From assembly GCF_009674485.1 (NCBI RefSeq), contig NZ_WKJJ01000018.1, forward strand, positions 62,001 through 126,000: a DNA stretch of 64,000 bases. The letters are read 5' to 3'. The stretch is from Pseudoduganella rivuli. GTDB lineage: Bacteria; Pseudomonadota; Gammaproteobacteria; Burkholderiales; Burkholderiaceae_D. The translations under genes were made by a program, and so were the position numbers. Under the pieces are notes generated by a model. That model was not told the DNA's origin. It saw only the letters and a list, made by a program, of their open reading frames with translations, and ran no database searches. This document shows positions 24,560 to 32,580 of the stretch, in pieces; positions within the stretch are counted from its first letter, which is position 1; each line of letters begins with the position of its first letter.

Positions 24560-24922
24560 TTAGAACTTCAGACCGGCTTCGCGGGCAGCTTCTGCCAGCG
24601 CTTTGACACGGCCGTGGTAACGGAAACCGGAGCGGTCGAACGCAACTTCGGTGATTCCTGCTTTCAGTGCTTTTTCTGCTACGCGCTTGCCGACCAGAGC
24701 GGCGGCAGCGGCATTGCCACCCTTGCCCGATTTGCCAGCCAGTTCGGCGCGCACTTCCGCTTCCACGGTCGAGGCCGAAACCAGTACTTTGGCTTCCGGG
24801 GAGATCAAGTTCGCGTAAATGTGCAGATTGGTGCGGTGGACCGACAGGCGGTTCACTTTCAATTGCGCGATCTTGATGCGGGTTTGACGTCCGCGGCGCA
24901 GACGAGATTCTTTTTTGTCCAT
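24560..24922 (-). CDS. rplR: 50S ribosomal protein L18
   Basis: L18 binds 5S rRNA, with L5 and L25, and links it to the 50S central protuberance. The 120-residue sequence has a basic N-terminus (MDKKESRLRRGRQTRIKI), the RLSVHRTNLHIYANLIS core and the C-terminal FDRSGFRYHGRVKALAEAA signature. Gap to rpsE is 10 nt and to rplF 13 nt, in conserved spc order. Confidence 0.97.
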   Translation of the reverse strand: MDKKESRLRRGRQTRIKIAQLKVNRLSVHRTNLHIYANLISPEAKVLVSASTVEAEVRAELAGKSGKGGNAAAAALVGKRVAEKALKAGITEVAFDRSGFRYHGRVKALAEAAREAGLKF

Positions 24923-24935
24923 CGTCAGCCCCTAA

Positions 24936-25469
24936 TTACTTCTTCTTGGTTTCTTTAAGCTTAACCACTTCGTCCACATAGCGGACACCCTTGCCTTTGT
25001 ATGGCTCAGGGGAGCGGTAAGCGCGAACTTCGGCAGCCACCTGGCCAACCTTTTGACGGTCGATACCTTTGATCAGGATCTCGGTCGGGGTCGGGGTTGC
25101 GCACGTCACGCCGGCTGGCATGTCGTGCACGACAGGGTGCGAGAAGCCCAGGGACAGATTCAGCTTGTCGCCTTGAGCCTGGGCTTTGTAGCCCACGCCG
25201 ACCAGGGACAGCTTCTTCTCGAAGCCCTTGGTTACGCCGGTAACCATGTTGTTGACCAGCGCGCGCAGCGTGCCGGACATGGCGTTCGATTCACGGGAAT
25301 CGTTGACCACGTCGAAGGTCAGGGTGCCAGCGTTGTTTTCTACTTTTACCAGGCCGTTCAGGGACTGGGTCAGTACGCCCAGTGGGCCTTTTACGGTGAT
25401 CGCTTGTGCGGAGATGGCGACTTCAGCGCCAGCAGGCACAGCGATAGGCATTTTAGCTACACGAGACAT
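24936..25469 (-). CDS. rplF: 50S ribosomal protein L6
   Basis: L6 lies near the factor-binding site and sarcin-ricin loop of the 50S subunit. The 177-residue protein is built of two repeated alpha/beta domains, starts MSRVAKMPIAVPAGAEV and has the C-terminal signature GQVAAEVRAYRSPEPYKGKG. It follows rpsH with a 9-nt gap and precedes rplR, as in other spc operons. Confidence 0.97.
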   Translation of the reverse strand: MSRVAKMPIAVPAGAEVAISAQAITVKGPLGVLTQSLNGLVKVENNAGTLTFDVVNDSRESNAMSGTLRALVNNMVTGVTKGFEKKLSLVGVGYKAQAQGDKLNLSLGFSHPVVHDMPAGVTCATPTPTEILIKGIDRQKVGQVAAEVRAYRSPEPYKGKGVRYVDEVVKLKETKKK

Positions 25470-25478
25470 TATTGCTCC

Positions 25479-25874
25479 TTACGCGACGTAGCAGATGACT
25501 TCGCCACCCACGCCATTGGCGCGTGCTTTGCGGTCGGTCATGACGCCTTGCGGGGTCGAGACGATGGCAACGCCCAGGCCGTTCATCACGGTCGGGATTT
25601 CGCCCTTGCCTTTGTAGACGCGCAGGCCCGGACGGGACACGCGCTCCAGGCGCTCGATTACAGGACGGCCTACATAATATTTCAAACCGATTTTGAGTTC
25701 CGACTTGCCACCGTCAACGGTGACTGCGAAATCTTCAATGTAACCCTCGTCCTTCAGGACGTTGGCAATCGCTACTTTGACTTTCGACGATGGCATGGCC
25801 ACGGTCGTTTTTTGCACGCCTTGGGCGTTGCGAATGCGGGTCAGCATATCGGCGATAGGATCGCTCATACTCAT
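25479..25874 (-). CDS. rpsH: 30S ribosomal protein S8
   Basis: S8 binds the central domain of 16S rRNA and, in E. coli, represses the spc operon by binding its mRNA at the start of rplE. The 131-residue reading begins MSMSDPIADMLTRIRNAQ; the second Met (two codons in) is an equally possible start. The C-terminal end NGVGGEVICYVA is typical. It lies between rpsN and rplF. Confidence 0.97.
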   Translation of the reverse strand: MSMSDPIADMLTRIRNAQGVQKTTVAMPSSKVKVAIANVLKDEGYIEDFAVTVDGGKSELKIGLKYYVGRPVIERLERVSRPGLRVYKGKGEIPTVMNGLGVAIVSTPQGVMTDRKARANGVGGEVICYVA

Positions 25875-25888
25875 TGCTTGTTCTCCTA

Positions 25889-26194
25889 TTACCAGCTGGC
25901 TTTGGTCATACCCGGGATCTCACCACGCATGGCGAATTCACGGAGCTTGATACGGCCCAGGCCGAATTTACGGAAGGTACCACGTGGGCGGCCGGTGACG
26001 ACGCAGCGGTTACGCTGACGGGTCGGTGCGGAGTTACGTGGCAGCGCCTGCAATTTCAGGCGAGCTTCGTAACGCTCTTCTTCCGACTTCGACTGGTCAT
26101 CAATGATGGCCTTCAGAGCGGTGCGCTTGGCAGCGAATTTGTTTGCCAGGTCGACACGCTTCTGTTCACGGTTAATCAGTGCGAGTTTTGCCAT
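25889..26194 (-). CDS. rpsN: 30S ribosomal protein S14 (zinc-independent form)
   Basis: S14 is a 30S head protein near the decoding site. The 101-residue length and single Cys show the long C- form without a zinc knuckle. The C-terminal part RCVVTGRPRGTFRKFGLGR and FAMRGEIPGMTKASW is diagnostic. It lies 7 nt from rplE and 14 nt from rpsH, in the usual order. Confidence 0.97.
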   Translation of the reverse strand: MAKLALINREQKRVDLANKFAAKRTALKAIIDDQSKSEEERYEARLKLQALPRNSAPTRQRNRCVVTGRPRGTFRKFGLGRIKLREFAMRGEIPGMTKASW

Positions 26195-26201
26195 GATCTA
26201 C

Positions 26202-26741
26202 TTAGTTCCTGAACGGGAATTTAAAGGCGGCGAGCAGCGCTTTGGCTTCTTCGTCGGTCTTCGCGGTGGTGGTGATCGAAATGTTCATACCACGCAGCGC
26301 ATCGATCTTGTCGTACTCGATCTCAGGGAAGATGATCTGCTCTTTCACACCGATGTTGTAGTTGCCGCGGCCATCGAAAGATTTGCCGGACACACCACGG
26401 AAGTCACGCACGCGCGGCAGGGCCACGGTGATGAAACGGTCCAGGAATTCGTACATGCGGGCGCCGCGCAGGGTCACCATGGTGCCGATTGGGTAGCCTT
26501 CGCGGATTTTGAAACCTGCGATAGCTTTACGGGCCTTGGTGGTCACTGGCTTCTGGCCTGCGATCTTGGTCAGGTCGCCAACAGCGTGCTCCAGCACTTT
26601 CTTGTCAGCGATGGCTTCGCCCACACCCATGTTCAGGGTGATCTTGGTCAGGCGAGGCACTTCCATTACCGTCGTGTAACCGAATTTTTCGGTCAGTTCG
26701 GCAACGATTTTGTCTTTATAAACTGCTTGCAGACGGGCCAT
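26202..26741 (-). CDS. rplE: 50S ribosomal protein L5
   Basis: L5 binds 5S rRNA and forms the B1b bridge with S13. The 179-residue sequence starts MARLQAVYKDKIVAELTEK and contains MEVPRLTKITLNMGVGEA and GRGNYNIGVKEQIIFPEI, the two best L5 landmarks. It follows rplX with a 6-nt gap. In E. coli this junction is the S8 repression target; I did not find a clear copy of that stem-loop here by eye. Confidence 0.97.
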   Translation of the reverse strand: MARLQAVYKDKIVAELTEKFGYTTVMEVPRLTKITLNMGVGEAIADKKVLEHAVGDLTKIAGQKPVTTKARKAIAGFKIREGYPIGTMVTLRGARMYEFLDRFITVALPRVRDFRGVSGKSFDGRGNYNIGVKEQIIFPEIEYDKIDALRGMNISITTTAKTDEEAKALLAAFKFPFRN

Positions 26742-26747
26742 TTCTTA

Positions 26748-27062
26748 TTACCCTTTCACTACTTCGCCGTTCGACTTGAAGACGCGGACTTTTTTGCCGT
26801 CCACATCTTTGAAGCCTACGCGATCTGCCTTACCGGTCGCAGCGTTGAACAGAGCAACGTTGGACACGTGAATAGGCATGGTCTTGTCAACGATGCCACC
26901 AGTTACGCCAGTCATCGGGTTCGGCTTGACAGCCTTCTTGGCGACATTGACGCCGTCAACCACGACGTGCTCTGCGTCTACGCGACGCAGCACGGTACCG
27001 CGCTTGCCTTTGTCTTTACCGGTCAAAACGATGACTTCGTCGTTTTTACGAATCTTATCCAT
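26748..27062 (-). CDS. rplX: 50S ribosomal protein L24
   Basis: L24 is an early assembly initiator of the 50S subunit, binding the 5' domain of 23S rRNA. The 104-residue protein begins MDKIRKNDEVIVLTGKDKGK, the KOW motif, and continues with VDGVNVAKKAVKPNP and the basic C-terminal half. It follows rplN with a 10-nt gap and precedes rplE. Confidence 0.97.
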   Translation of the reverse strand: MDKIRKNDEVIVLTGKDKGKRGTVLRRVDAEHVVVDGVNVAKKAVKPNPMTGVTGGIVDKTMPIHVSNVALFNAATGKADRVGFKDVDGKKVRVFKSNGEVVKG

Positions 27063-27072
27063 TGCTGACTCC

Positions 27073-27441
27073 TTACAGAACTTCCGGTGCCAGGGACACG
27101 ATCTTCATGAACTTTTCAGTACGCAGCTCGCGCGTAACTGGTCCAAAGATACGGGTACCGATCGGCTCCAGCTTGTTGTTCAGCAGGACAGCGGCGTTGC
27201 CGTCGAACTTCACCAGGGAACCATCTTGGCGGCGCACACCTTTAGCGGTACGCACAACCACGGCGTTGTAAATTTCACCTTTTTTGACACGACCACGTGG
27301 CTGAGCCACCTTAACGGTGACCTTGATCACGTCGCCAATGCCAGCATAACGGCGCTTGGAACCGCCCAACACCTTGATGCACAGAACTTCCTTGGCACCG
27401 GTGTTGTCGGCTACTTCGAGCCGGCTTTCAGTTTGAATCAT
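27073..27441 (-). CDS. rplN: 50S ribosomal protein L14
   Basis: L14 sits at the subunit interface and contacts 16S rRNA helix 14. The 122-residue sequence starts MIQTESRLEVADNTGAKEV and contains VRTAKGVRRQDGSLVKFDGN and ELRTEKFMKIVSLAPEVL, all typical. It is the first gene of the spc part and is preceded by a 256-nt spacer with a terminator after rpsQ, so it probably has its own promoter, which I could not place with confidence. Confidence 0.97.
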   Translation of the reverse strand: MIQTESRLEVADNTGAKEVLCIKVLGGSKRRYAGIGDVIKVTVKVAQPRGRVKKGEIYNAVVVRTAKGVRRQDGSLVKFDGNAAVLLNNKLEPIGTRIFGPVTRELRTEKFMKIVSLAPEVL

Positions 27442-27612
27442 AGTATTCTCTTTCCCAACTTAAGCCGAAGAATCCACACAATATGGACCTCTCGGTCAGT
27501 CTTGGTCCCGCCATCGGCAAAGATTGCCTTTGTTTGGGTGCTTGACCTTCATACAAGTACTGACCGCGATCCATGTCTGCGGAGAGACACTTTGCGGCGA
27601 TACATGAACGAA

Positions 27613-27690
27613 GCCCGCAAGTATTACATAAAACCTGCGGGCCTGCAAGAACTAATTAAAACTGCCTCCCAGGCTTGCGCCGGGGAGGCA
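27613..27690 (-). terminator. Terminator and second hairpin in the rpsQ-rplN spacer
   Basis: On the minus strand, 7 nt after the rpsQ stop, TGCCTCCC (27690-27683) pairs with GGGAGGCA (27670-27663), followed by GTTTTAATT: an intrinsic terminator dividing the S10 and spc parts. A second 7-bp hairpin (GCCCGCA at 27613-27619, TGCGGGC at 27636-27642) follows. The rest of the spacer 27442-27697 shows no gene. Confidence 0.7.
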
Positions 27691-27697
27691 ATCTCAA

Positions 27698-27970
27698 TTA
27701 AACGATTTGTGCAGCTTGCACTACACGAGTCACCGTCCACGCCTTCGTTTTGGAGATCGGACGACCTTCCTGGATCTCGACCGTATCACCGGCTTTGACC
27801 TGGTTGGATTCGTCATGTGCGTGGTATTTAGCCGAGCGCACAATGATCTTGCCGTACAGAGGGTGCTTCACGTGACGTTCGATCAGAACGGTAACGGTCT
27901 TGTCCATCTTGTCGGAGACCACTTTACCGATCAGCGTGCGCTTGAGCGACTGTTTCACTGGCTGGTTCAT
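27698..27970 (-). CDS. rpsQ: 30S ribosomal protein S17
   Basis: S17 is a primary 16S rRNA-binding protein of the 30S body with an OB fold. The 90-residue sequence has the core LIGKVVSDKMDKTVTVLIE and RHVKHPLYGKIIVRS, typical of S17. It overlaps rpmC by 4 nt, which suggests coupled translation. A terminator hairpin follows the stop, making this the probable end of the S10 transcription unit. Confidence 0.97.
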   Translation of the reverse strand: MNQPVKQSLKRTLIGKVVSDKMDKTVTVLIERHVKHPLYGKIIVRSAKYHAHDESNQVKAGDTVEIQEGRPISKTKAWTVTRVVQAAQIV

Positions 27971-28158
27971 TTGGCTTCCTTCTGATTCATGACCGTTTTT
28001 ACACGCGCGATATCGCGGCGTACCTTCTTGAGCTGCGAAGTGTTGCTCAGTTGTTGCGTAGCGACTTGCATACGCAGACCAAACTGGGCCTTCAGCAGAT
28101 CGGCCAGCTCTTTTTGCAGAGCTGCCTGGTCTTTGCCGCGGAGTTCAGATGCTTTCAT
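27967..28158 (-). CDS. rpmC: 50S ribosomal protein L29
   Basis: L29 is a small helical protein at the tunnel exit, part of the docking site for SRP and trigger factor together with L23. The 63-residue sequence starts MKASELRGKDQAALQKELAD and continues LLKAQFGLRMQ and VRRDIARVKTVM, matching L29. It lies 12 nt after rplP and overlaps rpsQ by 4 nt. Confidence 0.97.
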   Translation of the reverse strand: MKASELRGKDQAALQKELADLLKAQFGLRMQVATQQLSNTSQLKKVRRDIARVKTVMNQKEAK

Positions 28159-28170
28159 ATTTCACTCCTA

Positions 28171-28590
28171 TTATTGGCCAACCTGGCGCACCACGAAGGT
28201 GGTAGCCAGCGGCAGTTTGGCAGCAGCCAGGCGGAACGCTTCGCGTGCCAGTTCTTCACCGACGCCGTCCATTTCGTACAGGACTTTGCCTGGACGGATT
28301 TCAGCGACGTAGTACTCTGGATTGCCTTTACCGTTACCCATACGGACTTCGGCAGGTTTGTTCGAGATCGGCTTGTCCGGGAACACGCGGATCCAGATAC
28401 GGCCGCCACGTTTGATGTGACGGGTCATGGCACGACGTGCCGACTCGATCTGGCGAGCCGTGATACGGCCACGTGCCACGGCTTTCAGGCCGAACTCACC
28501 GAACGACACAGCGGTGCCGGTGGTGTGCGAAATGCCGGTGTTACGGCCTTTCTGCTCTTTACGGTACTTCCTGCGGCTTGGTTGCAGCAT
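28171..28590 (-). CDS. rplP: 50S ribosomal protein L16
   Basis: L16 helps position A- and P-site tRNA in the 50S subunit. The 139-residue sequence starts MLQPSRRKYRKEQKGRNTG and includes ITARQIESARRAMTRHIKRG and the RIFPDKP-like RVFPDKPISNKPAEVRMG segment, all diagnostic. Only 3 nt separate it from rpsC and 12 nt from rpmC. Confidence 0.97.
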   Translation of the reverse strand: MLQPSRRKYRKEQKGRNTGISHTTGTAVSFGEFGLKAVARGRITARQIESARRAMTRHIKRGGRIWIRVFPDKPISNKPAEVRMGNGKGNPEYYVAEIRPGKVLYEMDGVGEELAREAFRLAAAKLPLATTFVVRQVGQ

Positions 28591-28593
28591 GGT

Positions 28594-29394
28594 TTATTCT
28601 CCTGCTTTCTCAGCGGCAGCCGGCTTGGCAGCGCGGCGAGCAGCTGGCGCGCCTGGCTTGGCGCCTGGGCCTGGACGTGGACCACGGCTAGGTTTGCCGT
28701 CGTCACGGCGTGGGCCGCGTGGTTTTTTCTCGTCAGCCGGGGTATCGATCACCGGTGCTTCGCCAGCGGCGTTGCGGTCACCTTTGTATACCCACACCTT
28801 GACACCGATGATGCCGTAGGTGGTTTCAGCTTCGCTGGTGCCGTAGTCGATATCGGCGCGCAGGGTGTGCAGAGGCACACGGCCTTCACGGTACCATTCG
28901 GTACGTGCGATTTCGATGCCGTTCAGACGACCCGACGACATGATCTTGATGCCTTGGGCGCCCAGGCGCATGGCGTTCTGCATCGCGCGTTTCATCGCGC
29001 GGCGGAACATAATACGCTTTTCCAGCTGTTGCGAGATCGAATCGGCGATCAGTTGAGCATCGATTTCCGGCTTGCGGATTTCTTCGATGTTCACGTGCAC
29101 AGGCACGCCCATGATCTTCGACAGTGCGGTCTTCAGCACTTCGATGTCTTCGCCTTTTTTACCGATCACCACGCCCGGACGGGAGCTGTAAACGGTGAAG
29201 CGCGCGTTCTTGGCTGGGCGCTCGATGACGATGCGGCCAACGGAGGCGTTCTTCAGTTTCTTTTTCAGGAAAGCGCGAGCTTTCAGGTCTTCGTTCAGCA
29301 TGGCAGCGAAATTGCCGTTGCCAGCGTACCAGCGCGAGGCCCAGTTACGGGTGACTGCCAGACGGAAACCGGTTGGATGAATTTTCTGACCCAT
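28594..29394 (-). CDS. rpsC: 30S ribosomal protein S3 with extended C-terminal tail
   Basis: S3 forms the mRNA entry site of the 30S head and has helicase-like activity with S4 and S5. The sequence begins MGQKIHPTGFRLAVTRNW, has the KH domain (about 40-110, with RPGVVIGKKGEDIEVL) and the C-terminal S3 domain ending near residue 215. The 266-residue length exceeds the E. coli protein by about 33: the extra tail is low-complexity Pro/Arg/Gly/Ala/Lys and probably disordered. Similar tails are common in betaproteobacteria. Confidence 0.97.
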   Translation of the reverse strand: MGQKIHPTGFRLAVTRNWASRWYAGNGNFAAMLNEDLKARAFLKKKLKNASVGRIVIERPAKNARFTVYSSRPGVVIGKKGEDIEVLKTALSKIMGVPVHVNIEEIRKPEIDAQLIADSISQQLEKRIMFRRAMKRAMQNAMRLGAQGIKIMSSGRLNGIEIARTEWYREGRVPLHTLRADIDYGTSEAETTYGIIGVKVWVYKGDRNAAGEAPVIDTPADEKKPRGPRRDDGKPSRGPRPGPGAKPGAPAARRAAKPAAAEKAGE

Positions 29395-29405
29395 CTTTTG
29401 GCTCC

Positions 29406-29735
29406 TTAGTTACCGACGGTCACGTACACGTGACAGGATTGTTTCGAGATGCGGTCACCACGGCCTTTTGCACGGGCGGTGAAACGCTTCAGGATCGGGC
29501 CCTTTTCGACGTAGATCGTTTTCACGAACAGTTCGTCGATATCGGCGCCATCATTGTGCTCAGCGTTGGCGATTGCCGACTCCAGCACTTTCTTGATGAT
29601 GGCGGCGCCTTTTTTCGGGCTGAACTGCAGGATGTTCAGCGCAGCGTCGACCTTTTTGCCGCGAATCATGTCAGCCACCAGGCGGCCTTTCTGATCCGAC
29701 AGGCGCACGCCTTTGAGGATAGCTTTAGTTTCCAT
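29406..29735 (-). CDS. rplV: 50S ribosomal protein L22
   Basis: L22 lines the polypeptide exit tunnel; its beta-hairpin near the constriction is where macrolide resistance changes arise. The 109-residue sequence starts METKAILKGVRLSDQKGRLV and ends KGRGDRISKQSCHVYVTVGN, and the hairpin region between them looks intact. It shares one base with the end of rpsS (TAATG junction). Confidence 0.97.
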   Translation of the reverse strand: METKAILKGVRLSDQKGRLVADMIRGKKVDAALNILQFSPKKGAAIIKKVLESAIANAEHNDGADIDELFVKTIYVEKGPILKRFTARAKGRGDRISKQSCHVYVTVGN

Positions 29736-30010
29736 TATTTCTTAGCCTTTTTGTCAGCAGCGTGGCCCTTGAAGGTACGGGTCAGCGCGAATTCGCCGAG
29801 CTTGTGACCAACCATGTTCTCGGAAACGTACACAGGCACGTGCACCTTGCCGTTGTGCACGGCAATGGTCAGACCGATGAAGTCAGGCATGATCGTCGAG
29901 CGACGGGACCAGGTTTTAATTGGCTTTTTGTCTTTGGTCGCTTGAGCGGCTTCGACTTTTTTCACCAGGTGGGCGTCGCAGAACGGCCCTTTTTTCAATG
30001 AACGAGTCAT
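29735..30010 (-). CDS. rpsS: 30S ribosomal protein S19
   Basis: S19 is a 30S head protein that pairs with S13 and contacts A-site tRNA. The 91-residue sequence begins MTRSLKKGPFCDAHLVKKVE and contains TWSRRSTIMPDFIGLTIAVH and GHKLGEFALTRTFKGHAADK, all S19 landmarks. It follows rplB with a 9-nt gap and touches rplV. Confidence 0.97.
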   Translation of the reverse strand: MTRSLKKGPFCDAHLVKKVEAAQATKDKKPIKTWSRRSTIMPDFIGLTIAVHNGKVHVPVYVSENMVGHKLGEFALTRTFKGHAADKKAKK

Positions 30011-30019
30011 GGTTTATCC

Positions 30020-30847
30020 TTATTTCTTGCCGCGGCGCGAAACGATCATCGAAGACGTACGCTTGTTCGAGCGAGTCTTCTTGCCCTTGGTGTGCTGGCC
30101 CCATGGCGATACTGGGTGACGACCAGCAGCGGTACGACCTTCACCACCACCGTGCGGGTGGTCGATCGGGTTCATCACCACACCGCGAACGGTCGGGCGA
30201 ACACCGCGCCAGCGCATTGCACCGGCTTTACCAATCTTGCGCAGGCTGTGTTCGGCATTGCCGACTTCACCCACGGTTGCACGGCACTCGATGTGCACGC
30301 GACGCACTTCGCCGGAGCGCAGACGCACCTGAGCGTAAGTACCTTCACGAGCCATCAGGACCACAACGGCACCAGCCGTACGGGCCATCTGAGCACCCTT
30401 GCCTGGCAACATTTCCACGCAGTGGATGTTGGTGCCGACTGGGATGTTGCGGATTGGCAGGCAGTTACCTGGTTTGATCGGCGCTTCCGAACCGTTCAGC
30501 AGCGTGTCGCCAACAGCAACGCCTTTCGGGGCGATGATGTATGCGCGCTCGCCGTCGGCGTAGCACAGCAGAGCGATGTGCGCCGTACGGTTTGGATCGT
30601 ATTCGATACGTTCCACTTTCGCAGGAATACCGTCCTTGTTGCGCTTGAAGTCAACAACGCGGTAGTGATGCTTGTGGCCACCGCCGATGTGGCGGGTGGT
30701 GATGTGACCGTTGTTGTTACGGCCAGCAGTCTTCGATTTCTTTTCAACCAGGGCGGCGAACGGACGGCCTTTGAACAGGTCGCTGTTTACCACTTTCACC
30801 ATGCCGCGACGGCCTGGGGAGGTTGGCTTCATCTTAACGAGTGCCAT
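30020..30847 (-). CDS. rplB: 50S ribosomal protein L2
   Basis: L2 is among the most conserved 50S proteins, needed for subunit association and close to the peptidyl-transferase centre. The 275-residue sequence has an OB-like domain, an SH3-like domain and the C-terminal MNPIDHPHGGGEGR motif containing the conserved His. It starts MALVKMKPTSPGRRGMVK and shares one base with the rplW stop. Confidence 0.98.
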   Translation of the reverse strand: MALVKMKPTSPGRRGMVKVVNSDLFKGRPFAALVEKKSKTAGRNNNGHITTRHIGGGHKHHYRVVDFKRNKDGIPAKVERIEYDPNRTAHIALLCYADGERAYIIAPKGVAVGDTLLNGSEAPIKPGNCLPIRNIPVGTNIHCVEMLPGKGAQMARTAGAVVVLMAREGTYAQVRLRSGEVRRVHIECRATVGEVGNAEHSLRKIGKAGAMRWRGVRPTVRGVVMNPIDHPHGGGEGRTAAGRHPVSPWGQHTKGKKTRSNKRTSSMIVSRRGKK

Positions 30848-31164
30848 TATTTAGCCTCCTCGGAGAAATTGATTTCCTGGCCTGGCTTCAGGCACACGAA
30901 AGCGCGCTTGGTGTGGTTGCGACGACCGACGAAACGGCCCGAACGCTTGACTTTACCTTCGCGGTTTACGGTTTGCACCGATTCCACTTCCACCTTGAAC
31001 AGCAGTTCAACGGCGGCTTTGATTTCTGGCTTGGTTGCGTCTGGCAGAACCTTGAAAACGATTTGCTCGTTTTTCTCGGCGACCATGGTAGCTTTCTCGG
31101 AAATTACCGGAGCTACCAGCACCTTCATCAGGCGCTCTTCGCTGTGTTTGATGACTGCGCTCAT
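30847..31164 (-). CDS. rplW: 50S ribosomal protein L23
   Basis: L23 sits at the tunnel exit and is the docking point for trigger factor and SRP. The 105-residue sequence contains LMKVLVAPVISEKATMVAEK and FKVLPDATKPEIKAAVELLF, typical of L23, and a basic C-terminal half. The true start may be the internal Met at residue 13, since many L23 proteins begin close to the VLVAPVISEK segment. It overlaps rplD by 4 nt. Confidence 0.96.
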   Translation of the reverse strand: MSAVIKHSEERLMKVLVAPVISEKATMVAEKNEQIVFKVLPDATKPEIKAAVELLFKVEVESVQTVNREGKVKRSGRFVGRRNHTKRAFVCLKPGQEINFSEEAK

Positions 31165-31781
31165 GCCAGCATCTCCTCAATCTTGGCCAGTGCCGCTTTG
31201 GTGACCAGGGTCTTTTTGTAGAAGACCAGCGACATTGGATCTGCTTGGCGCGGCTCGACAACCAGCACGTTCGGCAGGTTGCGGGAAGCCAGCAGCAGGT
31301 TTTCTTCGATGTTCTCGGCAATGATCAGCACCGAGTCCAGGCCCATGCCGGTCAGCTTTTGCGACAGCAGCTTGGTCTTTGGCGCTTCGATCGCCAGATC
31401 TTCGATCACAACCAGGCGCTCTTCGCGGGCCAGTTGGGACAGGATCGAGCACAGACCAGCGCGATACATCTTCTTGTTCACTTTGTGGGTGAAGTTCTCG
31501 TCAGGCGAGTTCGGGAAGATGCGACCACCGCCGCGCCACAGTGGCGAGGAGGACATACCAGCACGAGCACGGCCGGTACCTTTTTGGCGCCATGGCTTCT
31601 TGGTCGTGTGGTGGACTTCTTCACGGTCTTTCTGCTTACGGTTGCCGCTGCGAGCATTGGCTTGGTAGGCGACCACGACTTGGTGGATCAGGGCTTCGTT
31701 GTAGTCACGGCCGAAGACGGTGTCAGCGGCGGCAACGTTGGAGGCTGCTTGACCTTGAGCATTCAGGAGCTTGAGTTCCAT
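31161..31781 (-). CDS. rplD: 50S ribosomal protein L4
   Basis: L4 lines the exit tunnel and, in E. coli, also represses the S10 operon through a leader hairpin upstream of rpsJ. The 206-residue sequence starts MELKLLNAQGQAASNVAAAD and contains the extended loop KKPWRQKGTGRARAGMSSSP. In this genome the rplC-led unit is separated from rpsJ, so the classic leader control would not cover both parts. It follows rplC after 3 nt. Confidence 0.97.
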   Translation of the reverse strand: MELKLLNAQGQAASNVAAADTVFGRDYNEALIHQVVVAYQANARSGNRKQKDREEVHHTTKKPWRQKGTGRARAGMSSSPLWRGGGRIFPNSPDENFTHKVNKKMYRAGLCSILSQLAREERLVVIEDLAIEAPKTKLLSQKLTGMGLDSVLIIAENIEENLLLASRNLPNVLVVEPRQADPMSLVFYKKTLVTKAALAKIEEMLA

Positions 31782-31784
31782 CGA

Positions 31785-32441
31785 TTAAGCCCCTTTCTTT
31801 GCTTTAACTTTAACAGCAGGCGACACGACAACTTGGCCGTTCTTCGCGCCTGGCACGGCACCTTTCACCAGCAGCAGCTGACGTTCGGCGTCGATACGAG
31901 CGATTTCCAGGTTCTGGGTGGTAACAGTAACGTCACCCATGTGACCGGTCATGCGCTTACCAGGGAACACGCGACCTGGATCCTGCGCCATACCGATCGA
32001 GCCTGGTACGTTGTGCGAACGCGAGTTACCGTGGGTCTGACGACCGGAAGCGAAGTTGTGGCGCTTGATGGTACCGGCGTAGCCTTTACCGATGCTCGTG
32101 CCCTGAACGTCGATCTTTTGACCAACTTCGAACAGCGAAGCAGCGATAACTTCGCCAGCTTTCAATTCTGCGGCTTTAGCAGCGTCAACGCGGAACTCTT
32201 TCAACAGAGTACCTGCTTCAACACCAGCTTTAGCATAGTGACCGGCAGCTGCTTTAGTCACGCGGGAGGCGCGACGCTGACCGAAGACAACCTGAACAGC
32301 GGAGTAACCGTCAACTTCAGGGGTTTTGATTTGCGCAACACGGTTGTTCGACACGTCCAGCACGGTGACAGGAATCGAATCCCCGTCATCGGTGAAGATA
32401 CGCATCATACCAACCTTGCGACCGAGGAGGCCAAGGCTCAT
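31785..32441 (-). CDS. rplC: 50S ribosomal protein L3
   Basis: L3 is an early 50S assembly protein reaching toward the peptidyl-transferase centre. The 218-residue sequence starts MSLGLLGRKVGMMRIFTDDG and contains FASGRQTHGNSRSHNVPGS, including the Gln that PrmB methylates in other bacteria. Normally rplC directly follows rpsJ. Here it is preceded by a 139-nt spacer with a promoter-like sequence and then a small unknown gene of the cre cluster, so it begins its own unit. Confidence 0.97.
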   Translation of the reverse strand: MSLGLLGRKVGMMRIFTDDGDSIPVTVLDVSNNRVAQIKTPEVDGYSAVQVVFGQRRASRVTKAAAGHYAKAGVEAGTLLKEFRVDAAKAAELKAGEVIAASLFEVGQKIDVQGTSIGKGYAGTIKRHNFASGRQTHGNSRSHNVPGSIGMAQDPGRVFPGKRMTGHMGDVTVTTQNLEIARIDAERQLLLVKGAVPGAKNGQVVVSPAVKVKAKKGA

Positions 32442-32532
32442 ATTTTCTCCAATTCCACCTACGATTGGGTGGAGTCTATTGAACTACTAAAAATGGTATA
32501 GATAAAAAGATGATTCCATACCGAAGCCAGCT

Positions 32533-32561
32533 AGTGTACTGTGATTTGCCCCTTGACGCAA
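32533..32561 (-). promoter_or_regulatory. Candidate promoter for the rplC-rpsQ unit
   Basis: On the minus strand TTGCGT (32561-32556), a 17-nt spacer and TACACT (32538-32533) resemble a sigma-70 promoter. Transcription would start about 85 nt before rplC. The -35 is weak. The spacer 32442-32580 holds no other gene. Confidence 0.4.
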
Positions 32562-32580
32562 CAGCTTTGTACGAGGTATG

